Source of the DNA: Algibacter sp. L3A6 | Lineage (GTDB): Bacteria > Bacteroidota > Bacteroidia > Flavobacteriales > Flavobacteriaceae | NCBI RefSeq assembly: GCF_009796825.1 | Contig: NZ_CP047030.1 | Coordinates: forward strand, 4,214,501-4,278,500 | Length of the DNA: 64,000 nt | Direction of reading: 5' to 3' | Part shown: positions 8,280 to 16,054 of the stretch, one piece after another | Layout of the letters: each line of letters starts with the position of its first letter | How positions within the stretch are numbered: position 1 is the first letter of the stretch | The notes under the pieces: generated by a model | Databases searched by the model: none | The model's input: the letters and a program-made list of their open reading frames with translations, nothing else | Told to the model about the DNA's origin: nothing | Translations under genes and position numbers: made by a program

Positions 8280-9698
8280 TTATTTTCTGTTAATTTTTGT
8301 TTTCATTATTTCTTTATTCACCTCATTACCATCAACATCGTAATGAATAAATTCTATAATTGCGTTGTTTTTTTTACGATATACATTCACGCCTAAAAAC
8401 CCTCCTTTAACCCTAAGAAATTTATGTTCAGGTCTTACATCTTTCTGACTCCAACCTTGTGCATGAAAATCACTTACTGGCCCTTGACTAAACTCCCATA
8501 ATCCAGTTTCTGGGTCAACCGAAACATATTGCCAATGTCTATCTCCATTAATTACAAATACATTGTTATCTGCAAGATATTGACGCAGCCAACTACCTTC
8601 CGTTTGAAACGAAGTATTTGAGTGATTATCATACTTTCCTTTTGATCGATCTGGCCCTACTATAGGAGTTGGAGAAACAAGAATCTTAAAGGTTGCGTCA
8701 GATGCTTCTACTGTTTCTTTAAACCAACTAATTTGATCTTTACCCCAAATTGTCTTGTCTTTACTATCAGGAGATTGATTATCACTTCTAAACTCTCTTA
8801 CTTCTACCGACCAAATTTGTAAATCTTTACCCCATCTAAAAGTTCTGTACGGAATTCCTTCTATAGGAACTTGTTCTTTCCAAATAGACAAACCATCTTC
8901 ATATGTCAATTCACCTAAAGGTTTCGAATAAATACTTGCATCATTCCTTAACAAGTCATGATCATCTTTTTGTACATATAAAGGTGTCTTTGTATAAAAC
9001 TCCAATAAAGAAGGCCAAGAATTCATTGCATGCCATTTATGCCTTGCTAGTTCTATATTAGAAACCCTTGGTCCTGGCTTGTCATAATATACAAAATCTC
9101 CCGTCTGACAATGAAATGATGGTTTCGTTTTCAACATACTGTCATAAATTTTAAAACCTCTTTTATCATCATCAAATGACCAAAAATATTGGCACGTAGA
9201 CGATGTAAAAAAAACAGGTATAATTTCAGTAGGTAATGGAGCTGTTTTAAACTCCCCTTTGATTTTAGTAACCGGACTTTTGGCATTTTTTCTACCATAA
9301 ATAACAACAGAAAAAATAGTATTAGAATTTAAATTTTCAAACTTTTTCTTCAATGTAAAATCCTTATTACTAGAAACATTTTCCCAGTCAGTACTAATGA
9401 TGGTATCACAAGAAATTAATTCCATTTTCACTTCTCCAGACATCCCTTCTACTGCACCATCCATTTTATGAATTGGAAGTGTTTTATCAAAATCTAAAGG
9501 GCCTTTAAAAGGGTTTTCTTTTCTTTGATGATAAACCGCTACTGGCTTTTCTGTTTTACACAACCTAGAGAGTATAATTGCAGATGAATTTGTTACTTCA
9601 CCTATTTTAAATCCAGTAGAAAAGTACACCTTATTTTTTTTTTGAGCATTCAAACAAAATATTCCTTGAAAAAGGAGAATAATAATTAATTGTCTCAT
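8280..9698 (-). CDS. PhoD-like secreted metallophosphoesterase
   Basis: A 472-residue protein with a signal peptide (LFQGIFCLNA). It resembles the alkaline phosphatase D (PhoD) superfamily: an N-terminal beta domain (about 25-155), then a metallophosphoesterase core with TSSTCQYFWSFDDD (near 165), a CQTGDFVYYD motif (near 196), QKDDHD (near 243) and INGDRHWQYV (near 384). These supply the Asp and His metal ligands of the fold. Members hydrolyse phosphodiesters or monoesters; the substrate here is unknown. The C-terminal HFDHAQGW-type segment (SDFHAQGWS) is also found in PhoD-like proteins of glycan loci. The gene lies in a minus-strand series with no CAGGAT module directly ahead of it, so transcription probably comes from 14282. 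Confidence 0.82.
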   Translation of the reverse strand: MRQLIIILLFQGIFCLNAQKKNKVYFSTGFKIGEVTNSSAIILSRLCKTEKPVAVYHQRKENPFKGPLDFDKTLPIHKMDGAVEGMSGEVKMELISCDTIISTDWENVSSNKDFTLKKKFENLNSNTIFSVVIYGRKNAKSPVTKIKGEFKTAPLPTEIIPVFFTSSTCQYFWSFDDDKRGFKIYDSMLKTKPSFHCQTGDFVYYDKPGPRVSNIELARHKWHAMNSWPSLLEFYTKTPLYVQKDDHDLLRNDASIYSKPLGELTYEDGLSIWKEQVPIEGIPYRTFRWGKDLQIWSVEVREFRSDNQSPDSKDKTIWGKDQISWFKETVEASDATFKILVSPTPIVGPDRSKGKYDNHSNTSFQTEGSWLRQYLADNNVFVINGDRHWQYVSVDPETGLWEFSQGPVSDFHAQGWSQKDVRPEHKFLRVKGGFLGVNVYRKKNNAIIEFIHYDVDGNEVNKEIMKTKINRK

Positions 9699-9740
9699 AT
9701 GTTATATCTAATAATAAATTGATGATTGTTATTCATGAAA

Positions 9741-9790
9741 AATTCATTTCCTAATATTTTATATTACTATTTGGGTATCTCAAAATGATG
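9741..9790 (-). pseudogene. Relic of a sulfatase C-terminal tail
   Basis: The intergenic stretch between the PhoD-like and the nucleoside-hydrolase-like gene translates on the minus strand as HHFEIPK, two stop codons, YKILGNE. It matches the tail of the sulfatase at 12735 (H..EIPKEQYEILGEG) residue for residue around the stops. DNA similarity to 12800-12848 is obvious by eye. It is too short to have function and is read as the end of a deleted sulfatase copy. Confidence 0.55.
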
Positions 9791-9793
9791 GTT

Positions 9794-10756
9794 TTAATTA
9801 CCCATAAAGTATTGCTTTATATCTTCCATTGTAGCATCAGTAGGTTGACTCAATACATAGCCAAAAATCATTCCTGCATCAGAAGCATCGCCTTCTGCAT
9901 TTCCATTATGCCCAATTTCAGGTGCACCTGCAGCTTTTAACCTACCTAATAACCACTCCCCTTTGGTTCCAGAAAAACCAAAGCCTTCCACGTTTTCACC
10001 ATAATCTTTTAACCATTTCCATGGTATATTGCCCTTTTTCTTATTTCGAGGACTTTGATTCCATGCGGTTGAATTCTGAGAGGCATTCACGCCTCCTTCT
10101 CTTCTGCCATTAACAAGCGATGAGGTATAATCAATAAAACGTGCGTTAGGTAATAACAATTCGAGCGACGCCCAGTTGTTATGGTAATCCGGATTATCAC
10201 TCTTCTTTCTTGCTGTTATTTCATTAGCCTTCCCATGTGAAAGAAAGGTAGTTGAAGATAAGGTCTCTTTTTGAGCTCCATCTTGGATTGCTTTCTCAAG
10301 AGCAAGATAAACCGTTTGTACACCACCTGCACATATCATTATTAGTGGTTCTTCTAATGTAGAATTACTCATTTGTATGGACAAATGCTCAATTGCAGCA
10401 AGGCGTTCTTCTTTAGAGCGGGATACATCGAAATAGGCATCAGCAGCATTTTCAGCTTCAATCATTCCAAACAAAACACCAGTTTGAAGCACACTTTTTC
10501 GATGTTCTTCTGCATGACTAGGTTTTCCACCAAAATTGGTGTTAAAATGAAAATGTGCCACACGATCAGACAAACCTGCTTTATCAAAAAGCGCTACAGC
10601 CATTGCTGAACCTGCCACATCATCCCGATCTTGATTAAAACCATCTGTAGAATAGGCATAACGATATTTTCTAGCATTGTCTATCTTTTGTCCAAAACTT
10701 ATTTCCGTTACTAGACTAACAAAAAAAAGTAACATAATTAGTTTACAGTATCTCAT
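9794..10756 (-). CDS. Secreted nucleoside-hydrolase-like protein
   Basis: A 320-residue protein with signal peptide (about residues 1-23, ISFGQ). The N-terminal STDGFNQDRDDVAGSAMAVALF (residues 37-58) looks like the Asp-rich calcium site of inosine/uridine-preferring nucleoside hydrolases, and LIMICAGGVQTVYLALEKA resembles the loop that follows beta strand 5 in that family. I infer an N-ribohydrolase-like fold but not the substrate; a glycan role is possible given the setting. It starts three bases from the end of the IS30/sulfatase chimera at 10759, and its first 20 codons have a decayed copy at 12670-12738. Family assignment is tentative. Confidence 0.6.
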   Translation of the reverse strand: MRYCKLIMLLFFVSLVTEISFGQKIDNARKYRYAYSTDGFNQDRDDVAGSAMAVALFDKAGLSDRVAHFHFNTNFGGKPSHAEEHRKSVLQTGVLFGMIEAENAADAYFDVSRSKEERLAAIEHLSIQMSNSTLEEPLIMICAGGVQTVYLALEKAIQDGAQKETLSSTTFLSHGKANEITARKKSDNPDYHNNWASLELLLPNARFIDYTSSLVNGRREGGVNASQNSTAWNQSPRNKKKGNIPWKWLKDYGENVEGFGFSGTKGEWLLGRLKAAGAPEIGHNGNAEGDASDAGMIFGYVLSQPTDATMEDIKQYFMGN

Positions 10757-10758
10757 TT

Positions 10759-10985
10759 TTAATTGTTTTTGTTTTTCCTATTTGATACCTCATATGATAA
10801 ATGGCCTGTAGACCCTTTTCCTAATATTTCATATTGATTTTTAGGTGTATTATAACCAATGATTTTCCGAGGTCTATTGTTTAGTTTTTCTTGAATAAAT
10901 TGTAGTTTATTTATGTCAATTTCATTCAAGTTTAATCCTCTTCGGGCTGTCCCCAACTGGGCAAAGGATCTTGTAGGCCATCTTT
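10759..10985 (-). pseudogene. IS30-type transposase end fused to a sulfatase tail (relic)
   Basis: A 65-codon frame on the minus strand (10759-10956, TTG at its beginning) is a chimera. The first part, LNEIDINKLQFI..KLNNRPRKIIGYNTP, is the C-terminal signature of IS30-family transposases. The second part, QYEILG.GSTGHLSYE, is the C-terminal tail of the sulfatase at 12735. The junction falls at the shared residues Pro-Lys. No transposase catalytic domain, inverted repeats or start codon remain. It is best read as a deletion or insertion scar, not as an expressed gene; the frame can be extended a few codons upstream without finding an ATG. Confidence 0.75.
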
Positions 10986-11038
10986 AATCTAAAGGAAAGA
11001 TTCATCGGATCTTAAATGCAGTCACCTCTATCTGGTCT

Positions 11039-11302
11039 TTATTTAACTTTTCGAATGCTATACTTATAGTTGCCTTCCGTTTCCAGCATTTTAGCATTTA
11101 GCGAAAGTCTGTAAATTGCATCCCCCCAGACCTTTGACAGCTTTTTCTCCTCAAGTTCAATTGTTTCTATTGTTGCCTTCAATTTTTTCTTATCGTAGCG
11201 GAGTTCCACGGTTTCATTTTTCACTTTAATAATCACTTTTCCCGGAACATCCAAATTGACATAAGAAAAAAGAAAAGGATTGATTTCTTCATAGTCTAGC
11301 AA
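11039..11302 (-). pseudogene. C-terminal fragment of an unknown enzyme
   Basis: An 87-codon frame with no credible start: it opens with TTG, and an in-frame stop lies about a dozen codons upstream. The sequence is beta-rich and basic (GKVIIKVKNETVELRYD, then LSKVWGDAIYRLSLNAK) and ends naturally. This looks like the last beta-sandwich strands of a larger secreted carbohydrate-active enzyme whose 5' part has been lost. It lies between the IS30 relic and the gene at 11429, inside a region with other scars. I cannot name the parent family. Confidence 0.5.
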
Positions 11303-11428
11303 TTTTTTAATAATGTTTAGTTTGAAAATGTTTCAGAGTCAGATTCAGCAGCACTTTCAGGATTTTATTTTACCACATCATTTACCTCCATTTGGATCGT
11401 ATTTCAGTTTATAAAGTATTATGTTTTT

Positions 11429-12406
11429 CTACTTACCTTGATCCAACTCCTGAATGAGCCATTTGGCAAACCCGAGGTAGGAGTTAGGATCTGATTCAGG
11501 GCCAACAGGTCTTGTATTACCACAGCCATGCGGAAACGCATTCAGGTAGTAATACATGTTTTCATGATGCTTTGGCAAGCCTCTTTTCCAAAAAGCCTTC
11601 AGCCACTCTCTTTCAAGAAAGTCGGTGTAAGTATCACAATCCTTATACTGGTAGGGTCCATAATAAAAAAGATAATCCTTACCTTGCTCTAAAACCCATT
11701 TAGCACCTCTTGCTATTTCCTCAGGGTTTGATATCTCATTTCCTAAAGGCCAATAGCGATTATACTGATGAGATTCTATGCAGACACCATCCATCGTACT
11801 AACAATTTCTCTTGCTTTTGGATCGTCAAGAAAGACGGCAGGATGAACAACCATTTGTATCAGTTTGTAATTGTCGTTTTTTATCAGTCCAAGAGCATGA
11901 GCATCTTTGAATACTTTTCGTGTATCGTCTACATCTCTTTGATGAAGTATTCTCGGGTCTCCGTCAATTGGTCCTGTATCACCATTTACTTTGTCATACA
12001 GCCAGCCTTCACGACAAATGATGATATGTTTAACCTCATTCCCATCCTGTTCGTATTGGCGAATTGTCTTTATCAGCTTATTGGTATTCGGATTGGCATC
12101 AACCCAATCTCCACCTTGTTGATGGATGTAATGTTCAAAAAAACGTTGTTTGGTACGAAAGACCCCATTGTATCCTTTTACTACATCGATATTCAAAGCG
12201 GTAAAATCATCGGCTTTCAACACATCATCATAATTTCCTATACCGGGCCGCCAATTAGCAACCCTGTCTCCTCCAGTCATTTCATGAGCATTGTCTCGAG
12301 GATAAGGTCTTATACCAACTTTAGAGCGACTCGACTGTGCGGTTGCTACTGTTGTTAATGTTGTTACTAAAAAGAACACTAAGAGAAAGGTTTTACAATT
12401 TTTCAT
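11429..12406 (-). CDS. Secreted protein of unknown function
   Basis: A 325-residue protein with a clear signal peptide (residues 1-24, TTVATAQ). I do not recognise the family. Aromatic and acidic residues are abundant (HQYNRYWPLGNE near 215, YYGPYQYKDCDTY near 247, NMYYYLNAFPHGCGN near 284), and the alternation of strands and helices suggests a TIM-barrel-like glycan-active enzyme. That is inference from composition only. It belongs to the minus-strand series downstream of the sulfatase at 12735, separated from it by 328 bases with a decayed gene start, and is followed by a broken fragment. Confidence 0.78.
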   Translation of the reverse strand: MKNCKTFLLVFFLVTTLTTVATAQSSRSKVGIRPYPRDNAHEMTGGDRVANWRPGIGNYDDVLKADDFTALNIDVVKGYNGVFRTKQRFFEHYIHQQGGDWVDANPNTNKLIKTIRQYEQDGNEVKHIIICREGWLYDKVNGDTGPIDGDPRILHQRDVDDTRKVFKDAHALGLIKNDNYKLIQMVVHPAVFLDDPKAREIVSTMDGVCIESHQYNRYWPLGNEISNPEEIARGAKWVLEQGKDYLFYYGPYQYKDCDTYTDFLEREWLKAFWKRGLPKHHENMYYYLNAFPHGCGNTRPVGPESDPNSYLGFAKWLIQELDQGK

Positions 12407-12669
12407 TTTTCGAGTTTTAATGGGTATTAAATGATTGATTTATTTTAGTCTTGACCATCTTAAAGGCCTATCGCATTAAGCTAGGTGATTGATTGAATAT
12501 ACCCTCCAGAGCACAACCATAAGGCAATCTCTAATGGAATATCTCTAGCACAATTCCACCTATCAAAATAGGTTTTCTGCTTCATTTTACTGTCCAATGG
12601 ATACCTATTACATTAATTCAGTTCCTGCTTATCCGTCTCAATACCTTGTTAGGCATACTCAGTAAATTT
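12407..12669. other. Non-coding gap with no identified element
   Basis: I see no ORF, hairpin with T run or CAGGAT module with the right spacing. CAGGAA occurs on the minus strand near 12622-12627, but no -7 box follows at 19 bases. The gap probably held the rest of the gene whose start survives at 12670-12738. Confidence 0.4.
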
Positions 12670-12738
12670 AACCCAATCTCTTATTTTAGGTACTAGACTA
12701 AAAAAAGAAAGTAAAATAATTAATTTAAAACACCTCAT
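12670..12738 (-). pseudogene. Decayed start of a nucleoside-hydrolase-like gene
   Basis: From the ATG at 12738 the minus strand reads MRCFKLIILLSFFSLV, closely matching the start of the gene at 10756 (MRYCKLIMLLFFVSLV). The similarity ends after about 20 codons. Its ATG overlaps the sulfatase stop as ATGA. With the flanking sulfatase tail, about 160 bp (12671-12831) is homologous to 10691-10853, so this is one side of a duplication. Confidence 0.65.
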
Positions 12739-14195
12739 CTTTTATCGTTTCCCCTATTATTATCTGATGCCTCATATGATAAATGTCCAGTAGATCCCTC
12801 TCCTAATATTTCATATTGTTCTTTAGGAATCTCAGAACGATGCTTTCCAATAACTTCAATATATTTAGGATTATTTATTTCATTATGCCATTCTTCTGGG
12901 TCAGAATTATGATCATAAAATTCTTCAGAACCATCTTTATACTGAATAAAACGATAGTCTTCAGAAGTTATGGAATAGTTACCTGGTCCAAAACTGGTTC
13001 TTGCATAATGCGACCATTCAGTATTTGTGTTTTTCAATAATGACACTAAAGAATGTCCTTCTAGGTTTAAATCGGGTTCAAGATTGGTCAATTCCAATAA
13101 CGTAGGATAGACATCTAATAATTGGACAGGTTTGTGACATATTTTTCCTTTTTCAATTCCAGGACCTACAATTATCAAAGGAACTCTAGTGCCATCTTCC
13201 CACAAACTACGCTTTGCAAAACGTTCTTTTTCACCTAAATGAAATCCGTGATCGCTAAATAAAACAATATATGTATTATCTCCATATTCGCCATTATCAA
13301 GAGCGGTAATAACGCGTCCTACTTGTTCGTCTACAAAACTCACACAAGCTAGATAAGACTGTACGAGGGGTTTCCAAGCATCATTTTCTAAAACCCATTC
13401 GTGAGTTGGAGACACGTGCTTTTCTCTTGTAATATCTATGCCATAAGATGAAATATCGTCCAAATCATCTGATATCGTTTTTGGTAATTGAAGAGTTTCT
13501 AATGGATACATATCAAACCATTTTTGCGGTGCAAATTGTGGCACATGCGGACGATAAAAACCAACCCCCATCCAAAAGGGCTTTTCGTAATTTCCTTTTA
13601 ATTTACTTTCTGCCCAAGAGGCTATTTTATAATCTGGCATTTGATTATCTGTCTCTGGAAAAGCACCCCAATCCCATAATGGATGCCCTGGATATGTACT
13701 AATTTTTTCTTTTGGCATAGGCCCAAAACCTCCAAATTGTCCGGCGTAATTTGGAATATGAGTTTCGTTTATCCCTTCGCCATTGTGCAATAATTTACCG
13801 CCTCCAAAAACAGTATACCCTTCAGCTTGAAATCGCTTTGGCATCACAATATTCTTACTTGCTATAGGCGAATCCTTAATATCTGGATTCAAAAAATAGA
13901 TACCAGTACTACTAGGATATAAAGATGTCATCATACTAGCTCGCGACGGATTACAAACAGGTGCTTGACAATGGGCATTACTAAAAAGCATACCCCGAGC
14001 AGCCAACTTATCTATATTCGGTGTTTTTGCCTGCGGATGTCCACCCAAAACGCCTATCCAATCATTAAGATCGTCTACAGCTATAAATAAAACATTTGGC
14101 TTTTCTAATGACTCAACTACCTCTTTCTTTTTATTTGAATGACAACCGCTTAGAGTTATTACTAATAATAAAACAAATATTACTTTTTCTTTCAT
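12735..14195 (-). CDS. S1-family sulfatase, iduronate-2-sulfatase-like, lipoprotein
   Basis: I place the start at 14195, giving about 486 residues that begin MKEKVIFVLLLVITLSGC with a lipobox (Cys18). A longer frame reaches 14288, but the promoter module at 14245-14282 lies inside that extension. The formylglycine motif is CNPSR (Cys81). IAVDDLNDW (about 38) and LFSDHGFHLGEKERFAKRSLWEDG supply metal- and sulfate-binding residues and are typical of iduronate-2-sulfatase-like S1 enzymes. The C-terminal tail QYEILG.GSTGHLSYE is found again in relics at 9741 and 10759. It is the first gene of the minus-strand series and is divergent from 14448. Confidence 0.93.
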   Translation of the reverse strand: MKEKVIFVLLLVITLSGCHSNKKKEVVESLEKPNVLFIAVDDLNDWIGVLGGHPQAKTPNIDKLAARGMLFSNAHCQAPVCNPSRASMMTSLYPSSTGIYFLNPDIKDSPIASKNIVMPKRFQAEGYTVFGGGKLLHNGEGINETHIPNYAGQFGGFGPMPKEKISTYPGHPLWDWGAFPETDNQMPDYKIASWAESKLKGNYEKPFWMGVGFYRPHVPQFAPQKWFDMYPLETLQLPKTISDDLDDISSYGIDITREKHVSPTHEWVLENDAWKPLVQSYLACVSFVDEQVGRVITALDNGEYGDNTYIVLFSDHGFHLGEKERFAKRSLWEDGTRVPLIIVGPGIEKGKICHKPVQLLDVYPTLLELTNLEPDLNLEGHSLVSLLKNTNTEWSHYARTSFGPGNYSITSEDYRFIQYKDGSEEFYDHNSDPEEWHNEINNPKYIEVIGKHRSEIPKEQYEILGEGSTGHLSYEASDNNRGNDKR

Positions 14196-14244
14196 GGTAT
14201 AATTTAAATCTATATGGTGATTAATTTGTTGACTTAAAATCTCA

Positions 14245-14282
14245 TAAATAAAAGCAATTAAATTGCTATAAGCATCCTGCAA
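14245..14282 (-). promoter_or_regulatory. CAGGAT promoter module for the sulfatase at 14195
   Basis: On the minus strand TTGCAGGATGC (14272-14282), 19 bases, TTTATTTA (14245-14252). It fixes the gene start at 14195. It is back to back with the plus-strand module at 14372. Confidence 0.65.
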
Positions 14283-14371
14283 AACCATGTTAAAAAATAC
14301 TTCTATGATTTAACGATCAATAAAAAACCCTGTGATTTAAAATCCAATATTCGAATAGATTTCCACAGATT

Positions 14372-14409
14372 CGGCAGGATGAATAATTCAAAAAAGCCTT
14401 CTATTTTTA
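14372..14409 (+). promoter_or_regulatory. CAGGAT promoter module for the 14.4-26 kb operon
   Basis: CGGCAGGATGA (14372-14382), 19 bases, TATTTTTA (14402-14409). A half-site CAGATT lies 9 bases upstream of CAGGAT. It would drive 14448 to 26038. Confidence 0.72.
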
Positions 14410-14447
14410 CCTTATTATGAAGATAATCTTCGCTTAAAAATATCAAA

Positions 14448-15989
14448 ATGAAAAAATTATTACCATTAGCTATACTTCTTTTTATTACTGACTTAGTATC
14501 TGCACAAGAATTTAAAATTATTTCCAATAATATTGGCAAAAGACGAGACATTACGCATAGTATAAATTCCAATGGATTTATTGTTGGAATCAATCAATAT
14601 GGAGGTGGTTATATCACACAAATTGAAATTCCTGGCATTGGAAATATTATGGGAATTCAAGCTCAGAGATATGGTCGTGGAGGTCAATCTTCAATTCGTG
14701 ATATGGGAAGAGGTGGACAATATAACCCAACTCAAGCTGGTTTTAGTGATCATGCAGGAACGGAATGTAGTATTACAACAGTCTCAAGTAGTAAATTAGT
14801 TGTACCAAGCCGTGGCTGTATTTTATATAATGGTGATGGTGGTTATGACTATATTGAATCTGAAAATATAAGAGTTGATCCATACAATGATGATGGAGAA
14901 AATAGCGATAACGATGGTATTGACGAAACGAATCTATCAGTTACTATAGATGGGCAGATCTTCACAAGACAAGAAGCTGAAGTGCATAGCGATTTTGATT
15001 ATTACGGAGAATATGAAGATTATACTTCGAAAACAGGACTCGCTATACCAGCTATCCGTCATTATTTAGAATATCGATTTGTAAGATCATCTACCGAACC
15101 AAAAGCTGCTATGAAACAATTTAACGAGGTTGGACTGAAAGCAGCGGGCAAATGGAATGATAGTAAATTTTTATCAGATATTTCGGTTGTAAATCCTGTT
15201 GGTGTATATCCTGGAGGCATTGATAATATGAACAGTATCATTTTATCTTGGAGTATTAGAAATGACGTAGCTATTTGGAATCCAGGTTACCGATACCAAC
15301 AAAAACAAAATGGAGTTTGGGAAATTAAAGCTCGTCAAAAACAATTTCAAGGAAAAATAGAGGAGTTAAAACTTAGGTTTATTGTTGCCGATTCAAATGA
15401 TGAAAACTCAGGAAACGCTTTAGGCTTTTATTTACCGTTATCTTATTTAAACGAATTTAATGTTGTTGGAGTAAAAGAATCAGATAATTCTGAAGTATAT
15501 GTCGACAATAGAACAACTTCAGATTTTTATCTTGACGGACAATATCGTACACCATCAATGTCTTGGATTGGTTTTAGAAGTGAGTTAAATGGATTAATTG
15601 ATAGATCTAAACTAACTGGTCAATACGCAGGTGTTTATGAAAAATTACGCCAAGAAACGATATTACTTCAAGGTACGCCAGCTGAAATTAAAACGGCTTT
15701 CACCCAATTAGATGCCTATTATGCTAGCTTACTTTCTGTTTCTGATTTTGAAAATAAAAAAAAAGATGATTTTCAACTCTTTCCAAATCCAGCCGAAGAC
15801 CAAATAAATATAGTTTTAAATAATACAAATAATAGTTCCGAAATACGCATTTTCAATACACTCGGCGCACTTGTGTATTCATCAGAAGAAATAGGCAATA
15901 AAATTTCTATACCTACCGCACAGATTGGAGCTAATGGATTATACTTTGTAAAAGTGGGGCCTCTAACAAAAAAGCTTATTCTAAAATAA
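14448..15989 (+). CDS. Secreted protein of unknown family with T9SS sorting domain
   Basis: A 513-residue paralogue of the protein at 339. Signal peptide: residues 1-19 (TDLVSA). The shared core spans about residues 20-425 with YGRGGQSSIRDMGRGGQYNP, SDFDYYGEYED and AIRHYLEYRFVR segments. The last 75 residues are a type A T9SS sorting domain (LFPNPAEDQINI, then IFNTLGALVY and GLYFVKV), so this copy is exported across the outer membrane and attached or released. This is the only such domain in the window. As the only enzyme-like protein routed to the surface here, it may make the first cut in the polymer; a lyase role is a guess. First gene of a six-gene operon. Confidence 0.85.
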   Translation: MKKLLPLAILLFITDLVSAQEFKIISNNIGKRRDITHSINSNGFIVGINQYGGGYITQIEIPGIGNIMGIQAQRYGRGGQSSIRDMGRGGQYNPTQAGFSDHAGTECSITTVSSSKLVVPSRGCILYNGDGGYDYIESENIRVDPYNDDGENSDNDGIDETNLSVTIDGQIFTRQEAEVHSDFDYYGEYEDYTSKTGLAIPAIRHYLEYRFVRSSTEPKAAMKQFNEVGLKAAGKWNDSKFLSDISVVNPVGVYPGGIDNMNSIILSWSIRNDVAIWNPGYRYQQKQNGVWEIKARQKQFQGKIEELKLRFIVADSNDENSGNALGFYLPLSYLNEFNVVGVKESDNSEVYVDNRTTSDFYLDGQYRTPSMSWIGFRSELNGLIDRSKLTGQYAGVYEKLRQETILLQGTPAEIKTAFTQLDAYYASLLSVSDFENKKKDDFQLFPNPAEDQINIVLNNTNNSSEIRIFNTLGALVYSSEEIGNKISIPTAQIGANGLYFVKVGPLTKKLILK

Positions 15990-16054
15990 CTAGAATCAAA
16001 TAATACCTTCTATAAAAAAAAACATGCATTTAGCATGCCTTACCATATACCATT

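Noticed and set aside
11512..12358. Plus-strand open frames opposite the gene at 11429-12406, one of 196 codons
   Set aside because: They are antisense to a protein with a clear signal peptide and show no domain, signal or promoter of their own.
12593..12630. CAGGAA on the minus strand near 12622 as a further promoter module
   Set aside because: The position 19 bases downstream reads CCATTGGA, not a -7 box, and the core differs by one base.
16020..16050. CATGC...GCATG inverted repeat between 14448 and the GH106 gene as an operon terminator
   Set aside because: Arms are only about five bases and no T run follows; continuous orientation and the absence of a new CAGGAT module favour one operon.
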